Source of the DNA: Marinihelvus sp942491555
GTDB lineage: Bacteria > Pseudomonadota > Gammaproteobacteria > Xanthomonadales > SZUA-36
Direction: 5' to 3'
Assembly: GCA_942491555.1 (NCBI GenBank)
Contig: CALOBN010000002.1
Coordinates: 495,204 to 559,203 of the forward strand
Length of the DNA stretch: 64,000 bases
Positions 32,519-40,808 of the stretch are shown here, in pieces. A program made the position numbers and the translations under genes. Under the pieces are notes generated by a model. The model saw only the letters and a program-made list of their open reading frames with translations, was not told where the DNA came from and ran no database searches. Positions within the stretch are counted from its first letter, which is position 1, and every line of letters starts with the position of its first letter.

Positions 32519-35469
32519 AAGCCGCTGGCACCTGCCGCTGCTGCGGGTGCTGCCTCTTCAATCAGAAAACCGTCCTCATCGAGTTCGACGATGGGCATGC
32601 CAAGCGCCTCCAGGCTTTCGCGAATTGCAGCCTCGTCACCGACCACCACGATGGCGGTATTTTCCGGCTCCAGAATTTCACTGTAGATCTGGTTCAGCGT
32701 GTCGCGATCGGTTTCCTGCAGAATCGCGTTTTGCCGGGTGCGGTAATCCAGCGGCAGGTCATAACGCAGGATGTTGTTCAACAGGCCCAGCTTGGCACCT
32801 GGTGTTTCATAGCGCAGGGCATCGATCTGTCCGATGGCCGAGCGCATGAAGGCGAACTCCTCATCCGTCATGCCATCCTGGTCATAGGCTTCCAGCTCGT
32901 TGATCACCTCGGTGAGCGACGCGGCGGTGGCGTCCTTCCGGACTTCTGAGCTGAAGTTTATGCCGCCGAATTCCGGTCCGCCATTAAGGGAGACTCTGGC
33001 ACCATAGGTGTAACCCTTGTCTTCGCGCAGGTTCAAATTAATGCGGCTGGAGAAGTTACCTCCCAACGGGAAGTTGGCCAGCGTACCGCGGTAGAAATCG
33101 CCAAGGGCATCATAGGGCAGCGCATGCTGACCGGTGCGCAGACTGGACTGTGCGGCACCTTGCAGGTTGACCAGGTACACCGTGCGGCCTTCGACTTCTG
33201 GTATCGCGCCCTCAATCACCGGGCGCAGGGCTTGCGTGACCTCGATCTGTGCCAGCCCGTCCAGCGCTGCAAGGATGTCTTCTTCCGGCAAGCTGGTGCT
33301 TACCGTGACACCGGTCAGGTGCTGCGGCAGGTGCGCGGCATAGAAGGCCTTGACATCATCCAGAGTGATTGTGGATACGGTGGCCGGCAAGCCGCTCATC
33401 GGGTAGGAGAGCGGATGCTCCGGGCCCAGCATCACGGCGCCGAGCGCACGGTTGGCCAGGGCTGCGGGTGTTTTGCGCTGCTGTTGCAGAGCTTCGATCG
33501 TCTGCTGCTTGACCCGGTCAAAGTCTTCCTGGGTAAAAGCCGGCTCAAGAATGCGCTCCATCATCAGGGGCATGACTTCATCAAGATTTTTGGCCAGCGT
33601 ATTGAGCGTAACCGTGGTTTCATAATCCCCCGGGCTGATACTTACAAAGGCGCCCAGGCGTCCCAGCGCCTCGGAGAATTCAGCGGCGCTGCGTTGCCGG
33701 GTCGCTTCACTCATCATTGAGGCCATCATCGCGGTCAGGCCCGCCTTGCCCGGCGGCTCATCACGCTGACCCACCTGGAACACGGCGCGGATCGTGACCG
33801 TCGGCGTTTCATCATTGGCCACGGCGAGAACGCGCACGCCATTGGCCAGCGTTACATCACCAATTGCGGGCAGTTCAACCTGTGGGTTGACTCCGGGGGT
33901 TGGCTGAATGCTGCGGTCGAAAACATCATTGACCGGGCGCAGTGCCAGGGCGGCCGCTTCATCGCCAAAGCTTTCCGGAATGGTGCGGTCTGCTTCGTGG
34001 TTTTGTGGCGCGGCCGCCAGCTGCACCTGACCATTGGGGACGATGCTCAGTATGACTGCCGGCTTGCCCATGATGTATTCATCAAAAACCCGCTGAACAT
34101 CAGGCGTCTCTACCGCCAGGTAGGCACTGATTTCATCATCAATACCCTTCGGGCTTCCAGTGAACGTCTCGAAAGCGGCGAGGGCAGATACCTTGCCGGA
34201 CACTGATTGCAGCCCAAACACCCGTGCTGACTCATAGCCGGCCTTGAACTTGAGCAGGTCGTCCTCAACAACACCCCGTTGGGCGAATTCGTCCAGTGTT
34301 TCGCGCACGGCGGCCTCCATCTCGGCCAGTGATTCGCCGGAAGCCGGGTTCTGGATCACGATAAACCACATTTCACAGGCTAGTTCTCTGCAGGAATGCG
34401 ACACAGAGGCCTGTACGGCGCGCCCGGTCTGCACGAGGCGCTGATAAAGCAGTGATTCCTGACCCTGGCCCAGAATCTCCGCTGCCGCATCCAGCGCCGG
34501 CTCGTCCATGTGGCCGGAGAACACGGTGGGGATCATCATGGCCAGCGCAGGCAGATGAATATTGTCTTCCAGTGTGACGTAGCGGTCTTCGGTCAGGATC
34601 GCAGGCTCTTTCGGCAGATTTTCCACTTCTGGTCCAGCAGGGATCGGGCCAAAGTACTTCACCACCCACTCAAGCGTCCGGGTGGGGTCAATATCGCCGC
34701 CGATGGTCAGTGCGGCGTTATTGGGACCGTACCAGCGCAGGAAAAAACGCTTCAGATCATCCAGGTCGGCACTGTTGAGATCTTCAATCCAGCCAATCAC
34801 CGGCCAGGAATAAGGGTGTCCGTCCGGATAGGTGGCAGCCATCATGGTTTCCAGCGCCCTTCCATAGGGCTGGTTATCCACGCGCTGACCGCGTTCGTTC
34901 TTGACGGCGTCGCGCTGCACGTCAAATTTTTCCTGAGTGACAGCGTCCAGGAATACGCCCATGCGGTCTGCTTCCAGCCACAGCGCGGTCTCCAGCTGGT
35001 TGGCCGGCAGGGTCTGGTAGTAGTTGGTGCGATCGGTGTTGGTGGAGCCGTTCAGCGTGCCACCGGCTTCCTGGACAATCTTGAAGTGCTGTTCATCGCC
35101 TACATTGACCGAGCCCTGGAACATCATGTGTTCAAAGAAGTGGGCAAAGCCGGAGCGGCCCGGGTCCTCGCGGTTTGACCCGACATGGTAGGTGACATCG
35201 ACATGCACCAGGGGATCAGAATGGTCTTCATGCAATATTACGGTCAGGCCGTTTTGCAGCCGGTACTTTCTATACGGGATGGCGATTTCGACGCCATCGC
35301 CGTCAAATTCTTCAATCAGGGTGACGCCGGTGGGTAAGTCAATGGTGGTGAGCGCTTCTGGCGCTTGGGCAACAACGCTATTGTCATTGGTCGACTCTGA
35401 AGAGGGCCCGCACGCGGTCAGGAACAGCGCAGCGGAGGCCAGAAAAATGAGCTGAAGCTTGGTAGTCAC
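32515..35469 (-). CDS. M16-family zinc peptidase, lipoprotein
   Basis: 984 residues from GTG 35469; the frame is open to 35532, but only the GTG start gives a clean lipoprotein signal (TTKLQLIFLASAALFLTAC, Cys20), with AAGGG 8 bases upstream. It has two M16 units. The first carries the inverted zinc motif HFFEHMMF (110-117) and the distal Glu in NERGQRVDNQPYGRAL. The second (from about residue 525) lacks HxxEH, as in two-domain pitrilysin/PqqL-like enzymes. It probably degrades peptides in the periplasm. Ends with an Ala-rich tail. Confidence 0.92.
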   Translation of the reverse strand: MTTKLQLIFLASAALFLTACGPSSESTNDNSVVAQAPEALTTIDLPTGVTLIEEFDGDGVEIAIPYRKYRLQNGLTVILHEDHSDPLVHVDVTYHVGSNREDPGRSGFAHFFEHMMFQGSVNVGDEQHFKIVQEAGGTLNGSTNTDRTNYYQTLPANQLETALWLEADRMGVFLDAVTQEKFDVQRDAVKNERGQRVDNQPYGRALETMMAATYPDGHPYSWPVIGWIEDLNSADLDDLKRFFLRWYGPNNAALTIGGDIDPTRTLEWVVKYFGPIPAGPEVENLPKEPAILTEDRYVTLEDNIHLPALAMMIPTVFSGHMDEPALDAAAEILGQGQESLLYQRLVQTGRAVQASVSHSCRELACEMWFIVIQNPASGESLAEMEAAVRETLDEFAQRGVVEDDLLKFKAGYESARVFGLQSVSGKVSALAAFETFTGSPKGIDDEISAYLAVETPDVQRVFDEYIMGKPAVILSIVPNGQVQLAAAPQNHEADRTIPESFGDEAAALALRPVNDVFDRSIQPTPGVNPQVELPAIGDVTLANGVRVLAVANDETPTVTIRAVFQVGQRDEPPGKAGLTAMMASMMSEATRQRSAAEFSEALGRLGAFVSISPGDYETTVTLNTLAKNLDEVMPLMMERILEPAFTQEDFDRVKQQTIEALQQQRKTPAALANRALGAVMLGPEHPLSYPMSGLPATVSTITLDDVKAFYAAHLPQHLTGVTVSTSLPEEDILAALDGLAQIEVTQALRPVIEGAIPEVEGRTVYLVNLQGAAQSSLRTGQHALPYDALGDFYRGTLANFPLGGNFSSRINLNLREDKGYTYGARVSLNGGPEFGGINFSSEVRKDATAASLTEVINELEAYDQDGMTDEEFAFMRSAIGQIDALRYETPGAKLGLLNNILRYDLPLDYRTRQNAILQETDRDTLNQIYSEILEPENTAIVVVGDEAAIRESLEALGMPIVELDEDGFLIEEAAPAAAAGASGF

Positions 35470-35668
35470 GAACACACCCTTGCGAATTTTACGGGCCGGC
35501 AGATTATCATGTCGTGGTGAAGTGTCCATCATCCAAAGGTCACAGGCGCCAGCTCAACACAATATGGGCGAGTGAGCGGAAACAGCAAAACTTGTGGTAC
35601 TAAAAGTGGTCACAATAAGTTATCGGGCGCTGAGTCCGTTTGGTAACGAGCATTTTGGAGATGCAAAC

Positions 35669-36343
35669 ATGATCAAGTTAATGACAATTGCCCTTTCCCT
35701 CATGCTGGGGCTGACGTTGAGCACGTCGGCCAGGGCCAACAATGATGGGGATGTGCCCGAAGATGGGCTGCAAAAGATCAAGGTCAAAAATATCGACACG
35801 GCCTACTGGCGGGAAGGAGCCAGCCTGGCGGGCTATGACAAGATCATGATCAGTGATGTGGACGTGGCTTTCCGCAAAAACTGGCAACGCGACCAGAACA
35901 TCGATCGCGTTGGCGTGAATAACCGGATTACCAGCGAGGACATGACGCGGATTCGTGCTTCCGTTGCAGAAGGGTTTACCCAGGTGTTTGTCGATCAGCT
36001 GGAGAAGGCAGGTTACAGCGTGGTCGACACGCCGGGAGATGATGTGCTCGCGCTGGTGCCGGCCATTGTGAACCTGAATGTTAATGCACCCGACGTCAGT
36101 TTGCGCCAACCCGGCATGACCAGGACCTACACCACCTCGACGGGTGAAATGACCCTGAATATGGAGTTTTTTGATTCCGCCACCAACCAACTGATTGGCC
36201 GGATCAGCGACCGGCGGCGGGCCATGGAGACCGGCACTCTGCAATGGACCAACAGTATAACCAACCGTCAGGAGGCCAATATCATGTTCCGCTCCTGGGC
36301 CAACCGCCTGATAAAGGCGCTGGACGAATCACGCGAACATTGA
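35669..36343 (+). CDS. DUF3313-like exported protein
   Basis: 224 residues from ATG 35669, which has GGAGA upstream and opens a clear signal peptide (MIKLMTIALSLMLGLTLSTS, cleavage after ARA). The mature part has the DUF3313 pattern: a start near KIKVKNIDTAYWREGASLAGYD, a strand VALVPAIVNLNVNAPD-like core, and the end MFRSWANRLIKALDE. Function unknown, periplasmic or outer-membrane-associated by the signal. The frame upstream of 35669 is open but not coding. Confidence 0.75.
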   Translation: MIKLMTIALSLMLGLTLSTSARANNDGDVPEDGLQKIKVKNIDTAYWREGASLAGYDKIMISDVDVAFRKNWQRDQNIDRVGVNNRITSEDMTRIRASVAEGFTQVFVDQLEKAGYSVVDTPGDDVLALVPAIVNLNVNAPDVSLRQPGMTRTYTTSTGEMTLNMEFFDSATNQLIGRISDRRRAMETGTLQWTNSITNRQEANIMFRSWANRLIKALDESREH

Positions 36344-36427
36344 CTATGCTTAAGATTCGCATCGGCAGACCGGTGCGGGCAGGCGACCTGCTGGTTGCCA
36401 TCATTCACCTCGGTAAGGAGTTAGAAC

Positions 36428-36838
36428 ATGAAGTTGTTTAAACACATCGGTCAACTGGCGTTGGTACCTGTTCTCGCCATGGTATTCGCCACCACAGCCC
36501 TGGCTTCTGACCACGGGTACATCACGGGAATACTTGATGCCGACCCGAACGAAAGCATTTTTCCGGTGAATATTGAGACGGTTAACGGCAAAAACACCAA
36601 CGCACCAAACGTGGACGCCCCCGCGGGCACCAATGAAGTGGTGGTCAGCCTGGTCTACAACTCAAGCTGGGGTCATGGCATGGCTGGTACTCAGGGCATG
36701 ACCTACACCAAGACCATTGAAGTCGAGGTGGAAGAAGGCAAGACCTACTACCTCGGTGCCAAAGTGGACACCGGAGCCTCGGTAGAGGCGCAGCAAGATG
36801 GTTCTTTTTGGGAGCCGGTTATTACCAAAGTTCGCTAA
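36428..36838 (+). CDS. Small exported protein of unknown function
   Basis: 136 residues with a signal peptide ending in TTALA-SDHG. The mature part is about 110 residues, beta-rich, with KTIEVEVEEGKTYYLGAKVDTG, which resembles a small immunoglobulin- or transthyretin-like fold. I do not recognise the family. GTAAGGAG stands before the ATG. It is followed by a bidirectional terminator. Confidence 0.7.
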   Translation: MKLFKHIGQLALVPVLAMVFATTALASDHGYITGILDADPNESIFPVNIETVNGKNTNAPNVDAPAGTNEVVVSLVYNSSWGHGMAGTQGMTYTKTIEVEVEEGKTYYLGAKVDTGASVEAQQDGSFWEPVITKVR

Positions 36839-36873
36839 GCCAATTTTATTGACCCGCTGCGGGTCTTCAAATG

Positions 36874-36906
36874 AAAACGCCCATGGCAAGCACCATGGGC
36901 GTTTTT
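36874..36906 (+). terminator. Bidirectional rho-independent terminator
   Basis: Stem AAAACGCCCATGG / CCATGGGCGTTTT with a 6-base loop, followed by T5 on the plus strand and T4 on the minus strand. It separates two convergent genes (small exported protein and BON protein). Confidence 0.85.
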
Positions 36907-36959
36907 CGTCAGGGCTTCGGGGTTTCGGCCGCTAACTGATTCTTTCTGTTATCCCGGTT

Positions 36960-37508
36960 TCAGTCGCCCGTGTCGTGGTTCTTGAGGTTCATGCCATCAA
37001 TGATCTCTTCCACGCCGCTGACGTTCTGCACATTGGCGATAACCGCCAATCGCTGATCGTCCGAGTCGATAAAGCCACTAAGCAGTACCTTGCCTCGATT
37101 TGATTCGGTATTGATTTCCAGCGCCCTGGTAACGGCGTCTTCAGCCATGGCGTTTTCAACGCTGGCTACCAGCAGGCCGTCATCCAGCACCTCACCGGCG
37201 CTGCGCCCGGGTTCAACCACGATGATCTGGTTGTAGACCTTTTTCACACCTTTCACCCGCGCCGCGCGCTCGGGGAGAGACTTCGCCAGCTCCGGGGTGC
37301 TGGTAAAGCCCGCCAGCTGTACCTCGCCCTTGTACACCTCGATATTGATTGACCCACCACTGTTGGTGGACAAAGAAGCCTTGACCTTGGTGTGGATCCA
37401 GCCGTCATCAAAGTGATCGCCTGCGGTTTTGCCGTCATCGGCCGCCAGGGGGGTGGCGGTCAGTAGTGCAAGGGTAAGGGTAAATATTGAAATTTTGGCG
37501 AAACGCAT
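36960..37508 (-). CDS. Periplasmic protein with two BON domains (OsmY-like)
   Basis: 182 residues from the in-frame ATG 37508 (MRFAKIS), which starts a signal peptide cleaved after PLAA; ATG/GTG positions up to 37535 would add nine residues. Two BON domains: DGWIHTKVKASLS...GEVQLAGFTSTPELA and DDGLLVASVENAMAED...GKVLLSGFIDSDDQRL. Such proteins bind phospholipid and help keep the envelope intact under osmotic stress. Confidence 0.85.
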   Translation of the reverse strand: MRFAKISIFTLTLALLTATPLAADDGKTAGDHFDDGWIHTKVKASLSTNSGGSINIEVYKGEVQLAGFTSTPELAKSLPERAARVKGVKKVYNQIIVVEPGRSAGEVLDDGLLVASVENAMAEDAVTRALEINTESNRGKVLLSGFIDSDDQRLAVIANVQNVSGVEEIIDGMNLKNHDTGD

Positions 37509-37582
37509 GGGGGATAACCTATTTGTATGTGACATCTGATTATGCAGATTGTAGTTGAACCGCTACTGAATGAAGAGGCCAG

Positions 37583-37612
37583 AAAATGCCCCGGGTAATA
37601 GTGCCCGGGGCA
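37583..37612 (-). terminator. Hairpin, likely terminator of the esterase lipoprotein gene
   Basis: Inverted repeat TGCCCCGGG / CCCGGGGCA (37587-37595 and 37604-37612). On the minus strand it is followed by TTTTCT. It lies about 200 bases after the stop of the gene at 37809; the stretch between (37690-37800) is strikingly AT-rich and holds no gene. Confidence 0.45.
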
Positions 37613-37808
37613 CCTGTGAGCCTACGGGATCACCCGGGCGGTAGGAATGGGCGCATCTCGAAGCTCTGCAAAATGTTGATCGCAGCTTGCGACTCGTTCC
37701 ATTATTACTTAAGCGATGTGAAAAATACATAAATAATATATTAATAAAAACAATGGTATATATAACATATTGGTCATTACACTCGACTAAATCACTCTAA
37801 ATGACGTT

Positions 37809-38702
37809 TTAGTCCCCTGCAGCCCGCTGCGCTTCCCGGGCACGAATAAAGTTCACTGTGTCCCCGAGCGTATCGGCAACAAAGTCGAGTTGCGGGGCCA
37901 TGGCAGCCGCCACTGCAGCATGCCCTGTATCCGGGTAAAGCTTGATGGTTACCGGCACCCCGGCCTGGCGCAGAGCGGCCGCAAAACGCTCGGTGTTACC
38001 GGGTTCCACGAGTTCGTCGTCCTCCCCATGGATCAGCAGCGTGGGCGGCGTGTCGGCGGTTACAAAATTAATCGGCTGGCTGTCTGCGCGACTGTCTTCA
38101 GGAAATACCTCGACCAGGTAGCCCGATTCAATCGGCAGAAAATCGTAGGGGCCGGAGAGGCCGACAAGCCCCGCCAATGTGTTCGCTGATATTGATTCCT
38201 GCGCCAGGTATTTCTGGTCGGTGGCCAGCAGCGCCGCGATGTGTGCACCGGCTGAATGACCAACCAGGTAAACACCGGCTTCCCGGGCCTGGCTGCTGCC
38301 CGTGCTCTTGACCGCCCAGCCGGCGGCTGCAGCCGCATCCGTCATAAACGTGGGAAAACTCACCTCGGGATACAGGCGATAGTCCGGAATGACCACGCGA
38401 AAGCCCGCCCTGGTGAGGGCCGAGGCCACAAACTCGTATTCCGTGCGATTACCATCGCGCCATCCGCCGCCATAGAAAAAGACGACCAGTGGCGCATCGC
38501 TGGCTACATCAAGCGGTTCGTAATAATCGAGAAAATTACGATCGGCCTCGCCATAACGAATGTCGGATGTCTTAACGAAGTGCCCGGACGGGCTGGTGTC
38601 GCTCATGATCTGCAGCGCGCCACAGGCTGTCAGCAACGCCGTGCAGGAGCAAAGCAGAGCAATCGCGACGTGTCTGGAGCAACTTCTCAGTCTGTTTTTC
38701 AT
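37809..38702 (-). CDS. Alpha/beta hydrolase (carboxylesterase-like) lipoprotein
   Basis: 297 residues with a lipoprotein signal ending in LLTAC (Cys27). Hydrolase fold: oxyanion segment FFYGGGWRDGNR, nucleophile elbow GHSAGAH, Asp in HGEDDELVEPG, and His in DTGHAAV. The motif order fits the BD-FAE/esterase-lipase group acting on acylated small molecules. Substrate unknown. Monocistronic. Confidence 0.88.
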   Translation of the reverse strand: MKNRLRSCSRHVAIALLCSCTALLTACGALQIMSDTSPSGHFVKTSDIRYGEADRNFLDYYEPLDVASDAPLVVFFYGGGWRDGNRTEYEFVASALTRAGFRVVIPDYRLYPEVSFPTFMTDAAAAAGWAVKSTGSSQAREAGVYLVGHSAGAHIAALLATDQKYLAQESISANTLAGLVGLSGPYDFLPIESGYLVEVFPEDSRADSQPINFVTADTPPTLLIHGEDDELVEPGNTERFAAALRQAGVPVTIKLYPDTGHAAVAAAMAPQLDFVADTLGDTVNFIRAREAQRAAGD

Positions 38703-38774
38703 CGTTTTGACAAGTGGTGATTAAACAACGCAATTGCAAATGAGTATCTGTTCACATAATGGGAATTGCCCCGT

Positions 38775-40490
38775 TCAATCCTGCACTGGCCACACGGTCT
38801 CACCACCAAACAGCGTCCGGGTGACCCTCGCATCGCTGATATCGTAAGGCGATAGCTCAAACAGATTTTTATCCAGCACTACCAGGTCGGCCTTCTTGCC
38901 CACCTCGATACTGCCGGTTTCATGATCGCGGCCCATGGCCCTCGCCACATTGATGGTGTAGGCGGCGAGCATCGTTGCAAGATCCAACTGTTGTGATTCA
39001 CCCAGGGGCTCGCCGGCATTGCTTAAGGGGTCTTGCCGCGTGATGGCCGTCTCGATACCCAGTAATGGGTCCATGCTGGATACAGACCAGTCGCTGGAAC
39101 CCAGCAGTCTGCCACCTGCATCATGGATGGCTCTGACCGGGTAGGCGCTCAGGGTTTTCTGCATGCCCACCAAAGCCGGATACATCTCCAGGGTTACATC
39201 GTCCTGGTACATCCAGTAGGGCGTGATGCTGGCGGCCACGCCCAGCTCGCCGAAGCGCCGGGTGTCGGCGTCGGATACAAACTGCAAATGGGTGATCACC
39301 GGCCGCGACGTAAACCCGCCCGGCGGACGAGCTGCCGCAAAGCCGTCCAGGGCGAGCCCGGTGGCCGCATCACCAATGGCGTGCAGGTGCGCGGAAACAT
39401 TGCGCGCCTCCAAACCACGCAGAATGATGGTCAGTTCATCCAGGCTGTAAAACGGGGGAAACGGCGCAGATTCGCCCAGATAAGGTTCCACCATGGCCGC
39501 GGTACTGGCCTCGAGCGCCCCGTCTATAAACAGCTTCACGCAGTTCTGGGTGAGCAAGGGGCTGGTGGGTACTGGCGCCTGATCCAGGAATTCAAAAACT
39601 TCCGGGCCAAACTGGTCGACTTCCCAGCCGGTCGGCGCCAGGCACAGCTGGACCCGCATGCCCAGGGCATCCTGCCCGGCCAGTGCATGAAATGCCATGG
39701 CCCGGTCAATATCCAGGCCGGGCTCAAGGGCCGCGGTAATACCAAACGAGTGCGCGAGGCGGACCGCCGCCTGGATGCTCTGCATATTGTCCTGCAGGGA
39801 TGAGGGCGGCACAAACCGGGTCAGCAAGACCATGGCTGATCCGGACAGCATGCCGGTTGGCTCGCCGGTTTCCGGGTGGCGAAAAATGACGCCGTTGGGA
39901 GGATTGAGGGTGTTTTCATTGATCCCTGCAATGCTCAGTGCCCGGGCGTTGGCCCACACCGAGTGTCCATCCGAGGTTTCGACCGATACGGGGACATCAG
40001 GAAACAGTTCATCCAGAAAGCCAGCGGGCGGTTCTCCGCCCGGGAAGCTGGTACGGTCCCAGACCCGGCCAACAATCCAGTTGTCCGCGCCCCGGCCCGG
40101 CAGCTCGCCGCAGGCCAGCAGGGTGTCGCGCACGGCCTCGGGAGAGCCAGCGGCGCTCAGATTACAGGATCGGATGGTCTCGCCGCCCCACAGCAGGTGC
40201 AGATGCGAGTCCTGAAAGCCGGGCAATAGCATCTGCCCCTGAAGATCAAGAATTTCGGTCTCGTCACCAGCCCGCTTGAGTGCGGATTCCGAATCACCGA
40301 CGTAAATAATCTCGTCGTCAATAATGGCTGCGGCCTCGGCCCAGGGCTGCTGTGAATTGACGGTGTACACCCGGGCATTGGTCAATATCAGGGAGGCGGG
40401 TTGCATGGCAGGCTCTGCTGCCCGGGCGAACGGGTACAGCAGCATACTGCCGAGGGTGATTGCGCTGCCAAGTGACTTGATCGGATGCAT
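38775..40490 (-). CDS. Exported amidohydrolase (YtcJ/amidohydrolase 3 family)
   Basis: 571 residues with a signal peptide ending near ARAAEP. Family landmarks: LILTNARVYTVNSQQPWAEA, the metal HxH in LLPGFQDSHLHL, the middle HAIGDAATGLALDGF, THLQFVSDAD, and GSDWSVSSMDPLLGIETAITR with the conserved Asp. It hydrolyses an amide or related C-N bond outside the cytoplasm; the substrate is not known. Divergent from icmF. Confidence 0.88.
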   Translation of the reverse strand: MHPIKSLGSAITLGSMLLYPFARAAEPAMQPASLILTNARVYTVNSQQPWAEAAAIIDDEIIYVGDSESALKRAGDETEILDLQGQMLLPGFQDSHLHLLWGGETIRSCNLSAAGSPEAVRDTLLACGELPGRGADNWIVGRVWDRTSFPGGEPPAGFLDELFPDVPVSVETSDGHSVWANARALSIAGINENTLNPPNGVIFRHPETGEPTGMLSGSAMVLLTRFVPPSSLQDNMQSIQAAVRLAHSFGITAALEPGLDIDRAMAFHALAGQDALGMRVQLCLAPTGWEVDQFGPEVFEFLDQAPVPTSPLLTQNCVKLFIDGALEASTAAMVEPYLGESAPFPPFYSLDELTIILRGLEARNVSAHLHAIGDAATGLALDGFAAARPPGGFTSRPVITHLQFVSDADTRRFGELGVAASITPYWMYQDDVTLEMYPALVGMQKTLSAYPVRAIHDAGGRLLGSSDWSVSSMDPLLGIETAITRQDPLSNAGEPLGESQQLDLATMLAAYTINVARAMGRDHETGSIEVGKKADLVVLDKNLFELSPYDISDARVTRTLFGGETVWPVQD

Positions 40491-40720
40491 AGCGGGCGGT
40501 TCGCTCCCTGGCGATAAACGTTTTGTTGGTTTGAGTGTCTTAAGGTCAGGATCTGAGAATAAACGCCCAAATGGTTCAGGACCAATGAATTTATTGCGTG
40601 ACAGGCTGCCGGAGCGCTGAGATGTTCACGGTTAAGTCAAAAACTTGCAGGGGCAGCCTTTCACGATTTGGGGTCACAGGGCTGACATGCGCTAAAATGG
40701 TGCGGTTTCACTCGTGATTC

Positions 40721-40734
40721 ATGCCAATTGGCAT
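40721..40734. promoter_or_regulatory. Perfect 14-bp palindrome upstream of icmF
   Basis: ATGCCAATTGGCAT, fully symmetrical, is followed directly by TAAAAT (40735-40740), a possible -10 box about 70 bases before the icmF ATG. Its position suggests a repressor operator. It lies in the 318-base divergent stretch 40491-40808 between the amidohydrolase and icmF, which shows no gene. Confidence 0.45.
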
Positions 40735-40808
40735 TAAAATAGAAAACAGTCAGGTCTGACGGTTAATTCCCGGTTTCGACAATCATCGAAGCCCGGCACC
40801 GCAGCGCT

